This document shows positions 1 through 5,513 of a stretch of 6,228 nucleotides of DNA, piece after piece. The position numbers were made by a program, and so were the translations under genes. The notes under the pieces are model-generated. The model was not told the origin of the DNA and searched no databases. It saw only the letters and a list, made by a program, of their open reading frames with translations. The DNA lies in the NCBI GenBank assembly GCA_025355835.1, contig JANXYW010000395.1, positions 1 through 6,228 on the forward strand, given 5' to 3'. Numbering within the stretch: position 1 is the first letter of the stretch; each line of letters opens with the position of its first letter. Origin of the DNA: Chloroflexota bacterium. GTDB taxonomy: Bacteria > Chloroflexota > Dehalococcoidia > DSTF01 > JACRBR01.

Positions 1-396
1 CAGGACGAGGCGCTCTTCGGGCAGGCCGCGGACGCAGAACTGACGGCCGTGCGCGAGGCAGAGCGCCTGGCACGCGCATTGGGGATCGAACTGAAAGGCT
101 CCGGCGAGGCGAGCGCGGCCGAGATGGTCGAAGGCGAGCAAGCCGCGACGGAATCGTACCGCGCGTGTCGCAGGCCGTGGTCGCTGATGTACGTGACGGC
201 GAACGGAAACGTGCTGCCGTGCTGCATCGCGCCATTCACGGGCGCGCACTACGACGGCATGGTGCTGGGCAACATCTTCGAGGAGACCGCAGAGGAGATA
301 TGGAACGGACAGCGATATCAGCAGTGGCGGCAGGCGATGCTCTCCGGGAAACCACCGGAAGCATGCGCGGGCTGTGGCGCAGGCTGGAGCCTGTAG
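1..396 (+). CDS. Radical SAM protein, C-terminal SPASM domain (5'-truncated by window edge)
   Basis: The frame is already open at base 1 and runs 131 codons to a TAG, so only the C-terminal part of the protein is present. The GTG at base 49 lies inside the domain linker and is not taken as a start. A SPASM-type auxiliary iron-sulfur domain is visible: a Cys before RPW at window codon 56, then YVTANGNVLPCC with paired Cys at 74-75, then LGNIFEETAEEIWNGQRY, then a terminal CAGCG with Cys at 122 and 125. The 'TANGNVLPCC...LGNI...EIWN...C..C' order is typical of SPASM tails. The radical SAM CxxxCxxC core would lie upstream, outside the window. Such enzymes use SAM-derived radicals to modify peptides or small molecules; the substrate here is unknown. 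The gene overlaps the following DUF2079 gene by 34 nt, so the two are probably co-transcribed. The domain call is firm; the function is open. Confidence 0.85.
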   Translation, partial: QDEALFGQAADAELTAVREAERLARALGIELKGSGEASAAEMVEGEQAATESYRACRRPWSLMYVTANGNVLPCCIAPFTGAHYDGMVLGNIFEETAEEIWNGQRYQQWRQAMLSGKPPEACAGCGAGWSL

Positions 397-1817
397 CACT
401 CGCGCGCATCGCCGTCGCGCGTTGGACCGAGGCTGCGGCGTACGTTGCTGCGGCCGACGCGTGTCTGCTGTTCGCCGAGAACGCGCTGGATCGCCACGGC
501 GCGTTCGAGAGCAACGCGTACGACTTCGGCTTCTTCGACCAGATCATCTGGAACACGTCGCACGGGCGCTGGTTCCAGAGCAGCTTCACGCCGTACAACT
601 TCGTCGGCCAGCACTTTCAGCCTGTGCTACTGATCTTCGCATTGGCATACCGCCTCGGCGCTGGCGTCGAGTTGCTTCTTGTGACGCAGACGGTGTTCGT
701 TGCGGCCGCTGCGCTGCCGCTGTTCTACGCCGTGCGCCGCGCGACGGCGAGCGGCGTCGCCGGTCTCGCGATGAGCGCCGGCTTCCTCCTCAGCGCATCG
801 CTGCACGACGCGCTCGATTTCGATTTTCATCCGGAGTTGATGGGGTTCTTCTTCGTCTTCCTCGCGCTCTACTACCTCGTCGCCAGGCGTCCCGTCGCCA
901 CCATCGTGTCGCTGGTGCCGCTGCTGTTGTTGAAGGAAGACATGCCGCTCATCCTGGCGGCGTTCGCCGTGCTGATGTTCGCGCGCGGCTTCCGGCGTGA
1001 GGCGTTGGCGCTCTTCGGCGTCTCGGCGGCGTTCGCCCTGGGCATCGTGCTGGTGCTGATGCCGGCGATCCGCGGCGGCTCCGGCGACCTCACGCAGCGC
1101 TACGGCTACCTGTTCGCGGACTCGACGTGGTGGTCGATCGTGCCGCACGCGGTATCGCGCGCGGAGCATCAGCTCGCAGGCGGACCCCTCGCGGCGGTGC
1201 TGCGGCTCGCCGACTCGATCGGCTTCACTGGACTCCTGAATCCGATCGCGCTGCTGGCTGCGGCGCCTGTGTTCCTGCTTGCCACGCTCTCTGACCACCC
1301 GCAACAATCGCAGCTCGAGCTGCACTACGCGATGGCGCCACTCGCGCTGGCGTGGGTCTCGGCTGTGTTCGGCGTGCAGCGCATCGCGAGCGGCATGTGG
1401 CCGCGGTGGATGCGCCTGCCGCGCAATCGATCGCTCGCCACCGCGGCCGCGGGGATCATCGTGCTCGCGAGCAGCGTCACGACGTTTGTGCTGTGGAGTC
1501 CGTACGCGCCCGGCGCGGAGCATCATGCGCCAAACGCTGCACATCGCGCCGTCGTGCGCGACGCCCTAGCGCTCGTGCCGGGCGATGCGTCAGTCAGCGC
1601 GCAGAATACGCTGCTGCCGCATCTTTCGGAGCGCGCGAAGATCCTCGAGTTTCCGCAGGTGGAGGATGCGGCGTACGTAGTCGTCGATCCGTCGCTACCG
1701 GTCACGGGCCAGGCGCGCGCGGCGGGCTACGCAGCCAGAATCGAGAGTCTGCCCGCTCTTGGATACGAGTTGATCTTCGATCACGATGGCGTGAAGGTCT
1801 TCAGGAGGACGCGATGA
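363..1817 (+). CDS. DUF2079 family polytopic membrane protein
   Basis: This is a 484-residue integral membrane protein with many hydrophobic helices. Family hallmarks are FDQIIWNTSHGRWFQSSF at residues 58-75 and VGQHFQPVLL at 81-90, then DFHPE (154-158), KEDMP (191-195) and HYAMAPLALAW (321-331). The last helix, around 361-378, is followed by a soluble tail with VSAQNTLLPHLSERAKILEF (411-430) and YVVVDPS (438-444). DUF2079 has no established function; from memory, Pfam groups it with GT-C-like membrane glycosyltransferases that use lipid-linked donors. The ATG at 363 is chosen because it puts the first helix (about 22-40) directly before the conserved FDQ motif. The frame stays open further upstream, but those codons are shadow sequence of the SPASM gene. 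A GGGAA at 346-350 is a weak, somewhat distant Shine-Dalgarno, so translation may be coupled to the upstream gene. The stop TGA overlaps the next ATG (ATGA). A role in glycan transfer is inferred from the glycosyltransferase next door. Confidence 0.88.
   Translation: MRGLWRRLEPVALARIAVARWTEAAAYVAAADACLLFAENALDRHGAFESNAYDFGFFDQIIWNTSHGRWFQSSFTPYNFVGQHFQPVLLIFALAYRLGAGVELLLVTQTVFVAAAALPLFYAVRRATASGVAGLAMSAGFLLSASLHDALDFDFHPELMGFFFVFLALYYLVARRPVATIVSLVPLLLLKEDMPLILAAFAVLMFARGFRREALALFGVSAAFALGIVLVLMPAIRGGSGDLTQRYGYLFADSTWWSIVPHAVSRAEHQLAGGPLAAVLRLADSIGFTGLLNPIALLAAAPVFLLATLSDHPQQSQLELHYAMAPLALAWVSAVFGVQRIASGMWPRWMRLPRNRSLATAAAGIIVLASSVTTFVLWSPYAPGAEHHAPNAAHRAVVRDALALVPGDASVSAQNTLLPHLSERAKILEFPQVEDAAYVVVDPSLPVTGQARAAGYAARIESLPALGYELIFDHDGVKVFRRTR
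1803..1808 (+). promoter_or_regulatory. Ribosome binding site of the glycosyltransferase gene
   Basis: AGGAGG lies 5 nt before the ATG at 1814, inside the last codons of the DUF2079 gene. It fixes the glycosyltransferase start, although the frame stays open much further upstream. Confidence 0.85.
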
Positions 1818-2503
1818 CCGTCGCGGCGATCATACCCGCGCTCAACGAAGAAGGCGCGATCGGGCAGGTCGTCGCGGGCATCCCGCGCGATCTCGTCGAT
1901 ACGATCGTCGTCGTCGACAACGGCAGCAGCGATCGGACGGCGGAGCGTGCGCGCGCAGCCGGAGCGATTGTCGTCGCACAGCCGGAGCGCGGCTACGGCG
2001 CTGCGCTGATCGCCGGCGTCGCGGCGGTTCCGCTGGTGGATGTGTACGTCTTCATGGACGGCGACGCGAGCGACGTCATGGATCACCTCGCCGCGATGCT
2101 GCGGATGGTGCATTGCGGCCAAGCGCAACTCGTGTTGGGTGTCCGGGCGGGCGCGGTCGAACCCGGTTCGTTGCTCTGGCATCAGCAGCTCGGCAACCGC
2201 CTCGTGACGTGGATGATCTCCTGCATCAGCCGCCGGACGCTGCGTGATCTGCCGTCGCTGAAGGTGATCGACGGCAACACGTATCGCTCGCTGGAGATGC
2301 GCGAACGCACACACGGCTGGACCGCGGAATTGATCAGCAAGGCGGCGGTCCGCGGCATCGCGATCGCGGAAGTGGAGACGGGATACCGGCGCCGGATCGG
2401 CGAATCGAAGGTGAGCGGATCGCTGCGCGGCAGCCTGCTTGCTGGCTATCGCATCATCGCTGCGGTGATCCGCGTCTGGCGTACGGAAGGAGCAGCTCGA
2501 TGA
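1814..2503 (+). CDS. Family 2 glycosyltransferase (polyprenyl-phosphate sugar transferase-like)
   Basis: This is a 229-residue GT-A fold, family 2 glycosyltransferase. The nucleotide-sugar site is visible as AAIIPALNEEGAIGQVV (residues 4-20), IVVVDNGSSDRTAE (31-44), the ERGYGAAL loop (58-65) and a DxD-type metal motif MDGD (81-84). The acceptor half has QQLGNRLVTWMIS (124-136), HGWTAELISKA (167-177) and a basic YRRRIGESKVSGSLRGSLLAGYR (191-213), as in relatives of dolichol- or undecaprenyl-phosphate glycosyltransferases. No C-terminal membrane helices follow, so it is probably a peripheral enzyme at the inner face of the membrane. Related proteins usually read something like DLGPFRAI after the LGNRL segment; here it is DLPSLKVID (145-153). 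The start is set by AGGAGG and the ATGA overlap with the DUF2079 stop, and the TGA overlaps the next start in the same way. The likely job is making or transferring a lipid-linked sugar, perhaps for its DUF2079 neighbour. Sugar and acceptor cannot be read. Confidence 0.92.
   Translation: MTVAAIIPALNEEGAIGQVVAGIPRDLVDTIVVVDNGSSDRTAERARAAGAIVVAQPERGYGAALIAGVAAVPLVDVYVFMDGDASDVMDHLAAMLRMVHCGQAQLVLGVRAGAVEPGSLLWHQQLGNRLVTWMISCISRRTLRDLPSLKVIDGNTYRSLEMRERTHGWTAELISKAAVRGIAIAEVETGYRRRIGESKVSGSLRGSLLAGYRIIAAVIRVWRTEGAAR
2488..2492 (+). promoter_or_regulatory. Ribosome binding site of the 84-residue membrane protein gene
   Basis: AGGAG, within GGAAGGAG at 2485-2492, lies 7 nt before the ATG at 2500. 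This supports that start over the second ATG at 2506. Confidence 0.8.
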
Positions 2504-2754
2504 AGATGTCCGTGTCATCGTGGGGCGCGACCGCTGGGCTCGTGCTTGCGATTGTCGTCCTGGCCGCGACGTCGGTGATGCTGCTGCATTCAGACGGCGC
2601 GAACTACAAGGTGCTGATTGCCGTGTGGCTGTGGGCGCTGCCCGTTGCGGGCTTCTTTTCAGGCATCGGCTACGCGATCGGGAAGATCATCGAGGCGATC
2701 GTACGCGCGAACGCACCGGACGACAAGGGAGGCATGCATGCGGATGCTCGATGA
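2500..2754 (+). CDS. Small two-helix membrane protein, unrecognised
   Basis: I do not recognise this 84-residue protein. It has two hydrophobic segments: about residues 9-29 (GLVLAIVVLAATSVMLL) and 37-66 (VLIAVWLWALPVAGFFSGIGYAIGKII). A short polar loop HSDGANYK separates them, and a charged tail of about 18 residues ends HADAR. The second segment has small-residue GxxxG-like spacing (GFFSGIGYAIG), which often packs helices together. The gene is taken as real because its start overlaps the glycosyltransferase stop (ATGA), it has a well-placed Shine-Dalgarno, and it is followed by another coupled small gene. No catalytic motif is visible. By position it could be an accessory or anchoring subunit for the glycosyltransferase, which lacks membrane helices of its own. 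That is inference only. Confidence 0.75.
   Translation: MKMSVSSWGATAGLVLAIVVLAATSVMLLHSDGANYKVLIAVWLWALPVAGFFSGIGYAIGKIIEAIVRANAPDDKGGMHADAR
2727..2732 (+). promoter_or_regulatory. Ribosome binding site of the 60-residue membrane protein gene
   Basis: GGGAGG lies 5 nt before the ATG at 2738. It decides this start over upstream in-frame candidates, which would overlap the preceding gene more deeply, and over the later ATG codons at 2744 and 2768. Confidence 0.75.
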
Positions 2755-2920
2755 CGCAGGCGCCGCCATGGAGCGCGAAGCCGACAAGCTGGAGCTGAAG
2801 TTCGGCCGCAGCGCACTCGGCTCGCTTGTGCTCGGCGTGCTGCTGGCATTGGTCGCGATCGGCGGCGGCATCGCGACGTTCCTCTTCGTGTTCACGGTGC
2901 TCGTGAAGTTCTTCGCCTGA
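2738..2920 (+). CDS. Very small single-helix or helical-hairpin membrane protein, unrecognised
   Basis: This 60-residue protein is of unknown family. Residues 1-25 are charged and probably helical (MEREADKLELKFGRS), facing the cytoplasm. Residues 26-59 are almost entirely hydrophobic (ALGSLVLGVLLALVAIGGG, then IATFLFVFTVLVKFFA). At about 33 residues this stretch is long for one helix, and a GGG at 42-44 could kink it or form a tight hairpin. The start at 2738 is chosen from GGGAGG at 2727-2732. It overlaps the 84-residue gene by 17 nt in another frame, so the two small proteins are probably made together. This is the last gene of the chain. No cysteines, catalytic motif or signal-peptidase site are seen. 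A small subunit or regulator of a membrane complex is plausible but not shown. Confidence 0.7.
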   Translation: MRMLDDAGAAMEREADKLELKFGRSALGSLVLGVLLALVAIGGGIATFLFVFTVLVKFFA

Positions 2921-3252
2921 CCATCATGAACGTTGTCATCGCGCTGCCGCGCCCGCTCCCATCGAAAACGTGCTGTGTAATCCATCACGAGTCGCCGCGT
3001 CGATCGCCCGTAGTGTGTGGTTATGGCGAGCGCTCCTTCTCCCGACGTATGTCCTGTGGAGAATCGCACGCGGCGATCTGCGCCTCCGTGAATCACACAT
3101 AACTGCTCTTCGAGCGCGCGTTGGCTGCGCGGCGGATTTAGGAATCCTTTGACATTCGCCGCCCCGGGCAGTTCCCTGAAATCCGAGAAGGCCTCGTGTT
3201 CGCATGGATGCGGCGGTTTGAACACGCATGCGGGTCAGCGAGTCGGGAGGCG
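2921..3252 (+). other. Convergent intergenic region without a convincing gene
   Basis: These 332 bases lie between two converging transcription units. Short open frames exist on both strands, including a GTG-started 60-codon one at 2970-3152, but none has a good Shine-Dalgarno or a recognisable protein. Base composition is slightly less GC-rich than the flanking genes. A small hairpin GGATT-tagg-AATCC followed by TTT (3134-3150) is too short to call a terminator. A 6-bp pair GTTATG (3020-3025) / CATAAC (3097-3102) is probably chance. The compound hairpin at 3195-3226 is listed separately. Confidence 0.6.
3195..3226 (-). other. Compound hairpin downstream of the methyltransferase/MTHFR gene (possible transcription end)
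   Basis: CGTGTTC (3195-3201) and GAACACG (3220-3226) form a perfect 7-bp stem. The 18-nt loop contains a nested GCAT..ATGC pair (3202-3205 with 3208-3211). It begins about 26 nt past the TAG of the minus-strand gene, where a terminator would sit. No T-run follows on either strand, so it is not a classical intrinsic terminator. It could block or stabilise the 3' end, or be chance in GC-rich DNA. Confidence 0.35.
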
Positions 3253-5118
3253 CTACAAGCTCTTCGCCATCGTCACGAGTTCGCCCACCACTTCGTACCG
3301 CCCGAACGACGGCACCAGGTACGTGCCTTGTACCAGCGGCCGGCACGCACGCAGCAGCTCGCCCGCCTGCGCGATGCCCTCGGCGACGCCGTTCTCGCCG
3401 GCCAGGCGCATACGTTCGCGCACGTCCTCCGGCACGAACACGCCCGCCAGCTCGTTGTGGATGAACTCCGTGTGGCGATGACTCTGCAGCGGCATGATGC
3501 CGACAAGCAGCGGAATCTCGATCGGCCCCAGCCGTTCGAGAAAACTCTCCAGGATCTCGGCGCTGTAGATCTGCTGCGTCATCAGCACGTCGGCGCCCGC
3601 CTCGATCTTTCGCTTCACGCGATCGACCTCCAGCGCAACGTCGTCCGCGGTCGGATTCGCCGCGCACATCACGAAGAAGTCGGTGCCCTTGCCGATCGAG
3701 TTGCCCGCCCAGTCGGTGCCGCGGTTCAGCATCTTCAGGATGCGGATGAATCCGATCGAATCGACATCCCACACGCCCGTCGCGCGCGCATAATCGCCGC
3801 CCGATGGCGGATCGCCAGTCAGCGCGATCACGTTCCGGATGCCCAGCGCGTGCGCGCCCAGCAGGTCGCTCTGTATCGCCATCAAGTTGCGGTCACGCGA
3901 CGTGAAGTGAATGATCGTCTCGATCCCCACGCGCTGCTCGATCAGCACTGACAGCGCGATCGCGCTCATCCGCACACGCGCCATCGGACTGTCGCCGATG
4001 TTGATGCAGTCCGCCCCAAGCGCCTTCAGATGCGCCGCGCCTTCGATCGCCTTCCGCGGATTCAACCCGCGCGGCGGATCCAACTCGATGCTCACAACGA
4101 ACTCGCCCGCCGCGAGCTTCTCTCGCAGCGTCCGAGGTCGATCTTCGTCAACCGTATCGGGTGCCGTTTCCGGCCCACGCACGGTGATCGGTGGCGAAGT
4201 GACGCCGCGCGCGACCGTCGCTCGCCCGCGCGTGTTCCACTCACCCGCCAGCATCTCGCGCATCGCCGACGTGTGCTCGGGCGTCGTGCCGCAGCAACCG
4301 CCCACAATGTTCGCGCCCGCCAGGACGAGCTTCTTCGCATACTCCGCGTAGTAGTCCGGCGTCGCCGGGTACACCAGTCGCCCGTCCATGAACTTCGGCA
4401 GCCCCGCGTTCGGCATCGCCGAAAGGCGAATCGCCGTGTTGGCAGCCATCTGATCGATCACATCCAGCGCCGATTGCGGACCGAGGCTACAGTTCACGCC
4501 CGCCACGTCAGCGCCCAGCGCGCTCGCGATGTTCGCAACTTCGTCCGGAGGCTCGCCCGCGTACGTCCGGCCGTCGCGCTGAAACGTCAGCTGCGCCACG
4601 ATCGGCAAGTCACAGGCCGACTTGATCGCCAGGATCGCCTCACGCAGTTCGGCGATATCAGGAAACGTTTCGAGGATCAGCAGGTCGACGCCGCCTTCGA
4701 GCAGCGCCTCCGCCTGCTCGCGAATTGCCGCGCGCACCTCGCCAGGCCGCACATCGCCCGCCGTAGCCAGCATCCGTCCCGTCGGCCCGATAGCGCCCGC
4801 CACAAACACCGGATGCCCGTGAATCTCGCGCGCGTCTCGCGCCAGCCGCGCTGCCTTGAAGTTGATGTCGCGGACCTTCGATTCCAAGCCGTGGCGCGCC
4901 AGCCGGAAGCGGTTCGCCCCGAACGTATCCGTCTCGATGATGTCCGCGCCCGCCGCGATGTAATCCCCGTGCACGCGCCGCACCATCTCCGGCTCGTCAA
5001 GCACCAGCGCTTCGAGGCACGCGTGCTGAGCGACGCCGCGGCTATGCAGCAGCGTCCCCATCGCGCCGTCCGCGAGCAGCACACGCTGCTCCATAGCCGC
5101 AAGAAACGGACTCTTCAT
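3253..5118 (-). CDS. yitJ: Bifunctional homocysteine S-methyltransferase / 5,10-methylenetetrahydrofolate reductase
   Basis: This 621-residue cytosolic fusion has the architecture of Bacillus subtilis YitJ and the length usual for that family. The N-terminal homocysteine methyltransferase barrel covers about 8-295: LLADGAMGTLLHSRG (14-28), ETDTFGANRFRL (62-73), GAIGPTGRML (108-117), and the zinc ligands Cys210 (GVNCS) and Cys275-Cys276 (GGCCGT). A linker of about 40 residues precedes the MTHFR barrel at about 330-621: VSIELDPPRG (342-351) carrying the catalytic-type Glu345, SRDRN (407-411), ALTGDPPSGGD (432-442), AANPTADD (486-493), TQQIY (514-518), GIMPLQS (540-546) and the end motif SFGRYE (604-609). 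MTHFR reduces methylene-THF to methyl-THF using a flavin; the first domain methylates homocysteine to methionine. No B12-binding domain is present, so the methyl donor of the first domain is uncertain. The ATG at 5118 fits the family N-terminus; the frame extends further but only through repeat-like intergenic DNA. There is no Shine-Dalgarno. Confidence 0.95.
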   Translation of the reverse strand: MKSPFLAAMEQRVLLADGAMGTLLHSRGVAQHACLEALVLDEPEMVRRVHGDYIAAGADIIETDTFGANRFRLARHGLESKVRDINFKAARLARDAREIHGHPVFVAGAIGPTGRMLATAGDVRPGEVRAAIREQAEALLEGGVDLLILETFPDIAELREAILAIKSACDLPIVAQLTFQRDGRTYAGEPPDEVANIASALGADVAGVNCSLGPQSALDVIDQMAANTAIRLSAMPNAGLPKFMDGRLVYPATPDYYAEYAKKLVLAGANIVGGCCGTTPEHTSAMREMLAGEWNTRGRATVARGVTSPPITVRGPETAPDTVDEDRPRTLREKLAAGEFVVSIELDPPRGLNPRKAIEGAAHLKALGADCINIGDSPMARVRMSAIALSVLIEQRVGIETIIHFTSRDRNLMAIQSDLLGAHALGIRNVIALTGDPPSGGDYARATGVWDVDSIGFIRILKMLNRGTDWAGNSIGKGTDFFVMCAANPTADDVALEVDRVKRKIEAGADVLMTQQIYSAEILESFLERLGPIEIPLLVGIMPLQSHRHTEFIHNELAGVFVPEDVRERMRLAGENGVAEGIAQAGELLRACRPLVQGTYLVPSFGRYEVVGELVTMAKSL

Positions 5119-5124
5119 ACAGCC

Positions 5125-5130
5125 AGTATA
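5125..5130 (-). promoter_or_regulatory. -10-like promoter box directly before the methyltransferase/MTHFR start
   Basis: On the minus strand TATACT sits 6 nt before the ATG at 5118, so transcription starting the usual 7 or so bases downstream would begin at or near the A of the ATG. No Shine-Dalgarno is present, which fits a leaderless mRNA. The best -35 candidate, TTGGTC (5151-5156), is weak and 20 nt away, longer than usual. It is also possible that transcription comes from farther upstream. Confidence 0.4.
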
Positions 5131-5236
5131 GCGCCCACCGATTCCGCTTCGACCAAGGGTTTCCCCGCACGAACTCACCCGCAACGACACCGCGCGCTCC
5201 CTCGTGCGTTGCGAACGTGACGACGTGCGTCCACCC

Positions 5237-5269
5237 CCGGAGCGCGGGCATTCAGCCCGCGTCGTCCGG
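5237..5269. repeat. GC-rich imperfect inverted repeat, hairpin 1
   Basis: The inner stem CGCGGGC (5243-5249) / GCCCGCG (5255-5261) has a 5-nt loop ATTCA. The outer stem CCGGA (5237-5241) / TCCGG (5265-5269) is separated from it by a small asymmetric bulge. Twelve base pairs in total and no T-run. It resembles short dispersed intergenic repeats of GC-rich genomes; one copy in this window cannot prove that. Confidence 0.6.
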
Positions 5270-5299
5270 CGCCAAAAGATCGGGAACACAACGCATGCC

Positions 5300-5358
5300 A
5301 TGTAGGACAGCCGCCCCCGGCTGTTGGACGGGCGCCCCTGCGACGCCAGAATCTACAT
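5300..5358. repeat. Nested inverted repeat enclosing hairpin 2
   Basis: ATGTAG (5300-5305) pairs with CTACAT (5353-5358). Inside lies a perfect 7-bp stem ACAGCCG (5307-5313) / CGGCTGT (5318-5324) with a CCCC loop, and a weaker GGCG (5331-5334) / CGCC (5344-5347) stem. Together they could fold as a junction of two arms on a closing stem. The sharp edges suggest a discrete element of about 59 bp. Confidence 0.55.
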
Positions 5359-5400
5359 CGCGGACGCGAAGTGCGGTAGCATAGCTGTCCTCGGCTGTGT

Positions 5401-5416
5401 GTCCGGCAAGCCGGAC
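5401..5416. repeat. Perfect inverted repeat, hairpin 3
   Basis: GTCCGGC (5401-5407) and GCCGGAC (5410-5416) are perfect inverted repeats separated by AA, giving a 6-bp stem with a CAAG tetraloop. Just before it, CTGTCCTCGGCTGT (5385-5398) repeats the CGGCTGT arm of hairpin 2, suggesting the two belong to one repeat family. No T-run follows on either strand. Confidence 0.55.
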
Positions 5417-5513
5417 CGACGCTAACTGAGCCTACGAACCGAAATGATGATCGCGTGCGCGCACTATCGCAGGCGCGCCCCAATCTGCACCATCTGCGGT
5501 TCCCCGTCGCCCG

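Larger units (their letters stand above)
5119..5513 (-). other. Intergenic region between ispD and the methyltransferase/MTHFR gene
   Basis: These 395 bases lie between two genes on the same strand. Open frames here, such as the upstream extension of the methyltransferase frame and a 102-codon frame reaching 5483, have no recognisable protein and are rich in Arg, Ser, Cys and Gly, as translated GC-rich repeats tend to be. The region holds three hairpins (listed separately) and a -10-like box next to the downstream start. No riboswitch, tRNA or classical terminator was recognised. Confidence 0.7.

Noticed and set aside
627..1544. 305-codon open frame antisense to the DUF2079 gene
   Set aside because: Its product is a low-complexity Arg/Glu/His/Gln protein without recognisable domains; the plus-strand frame has clear family motifs and membrane helices.
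3134..3150. Hairpin GGATT/AATCC followed by TTT as terminator of the plus-strand operon
   Set aside because: The stem is only 5 bp, the T-run only 3 nt, and it lies over 200 bp past the last stop codon.
2970..3152. Small GTG-started open frame in the convergent gap
   Set aside because: No ribosome binding site and no recognisable protein; it is only as long as expected by chance in this composition.
3149..3178. Perfect TTGACA -35 box on the plus strand
   Set aside because: No acceptable -10 box lies 16-19 nt downstream, and it would point into the antisense of the methyltransferase gene.
4030..5220. 396-codon open frame antisense to the methyltransferase/MTHFR gene
   Set aside because: It is very rich in Arg, His and Ala, matches no family, and lies opposite a gene with complete motifs; it is a by-product of high GC.
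5119..5301. N-terminal extension of the methyltransferase/MTHFR protein by 61 residues
   Set aside because: The frame is open, but it runs through the inverted-repeat region and has no family similarity, whereas the ATG at 5118 matches the usual N-terminus.
5340..5398. SAH-type riboswitch, because CCGAGGACAGC on the minus strand resembles the start of that motif
   Set aside because: The second conserved strand and the pairing partner expected for the motif are not found downstream, and the stretch looks like part of the repeat cluster.
5410..5445. tRNA D-arm-like GGCTCAGTTAG on the minus strand
   Set aside because: No acceptor stem, anticodon arm or downstream TTCGAAT-type T-arm can be laid out around it.
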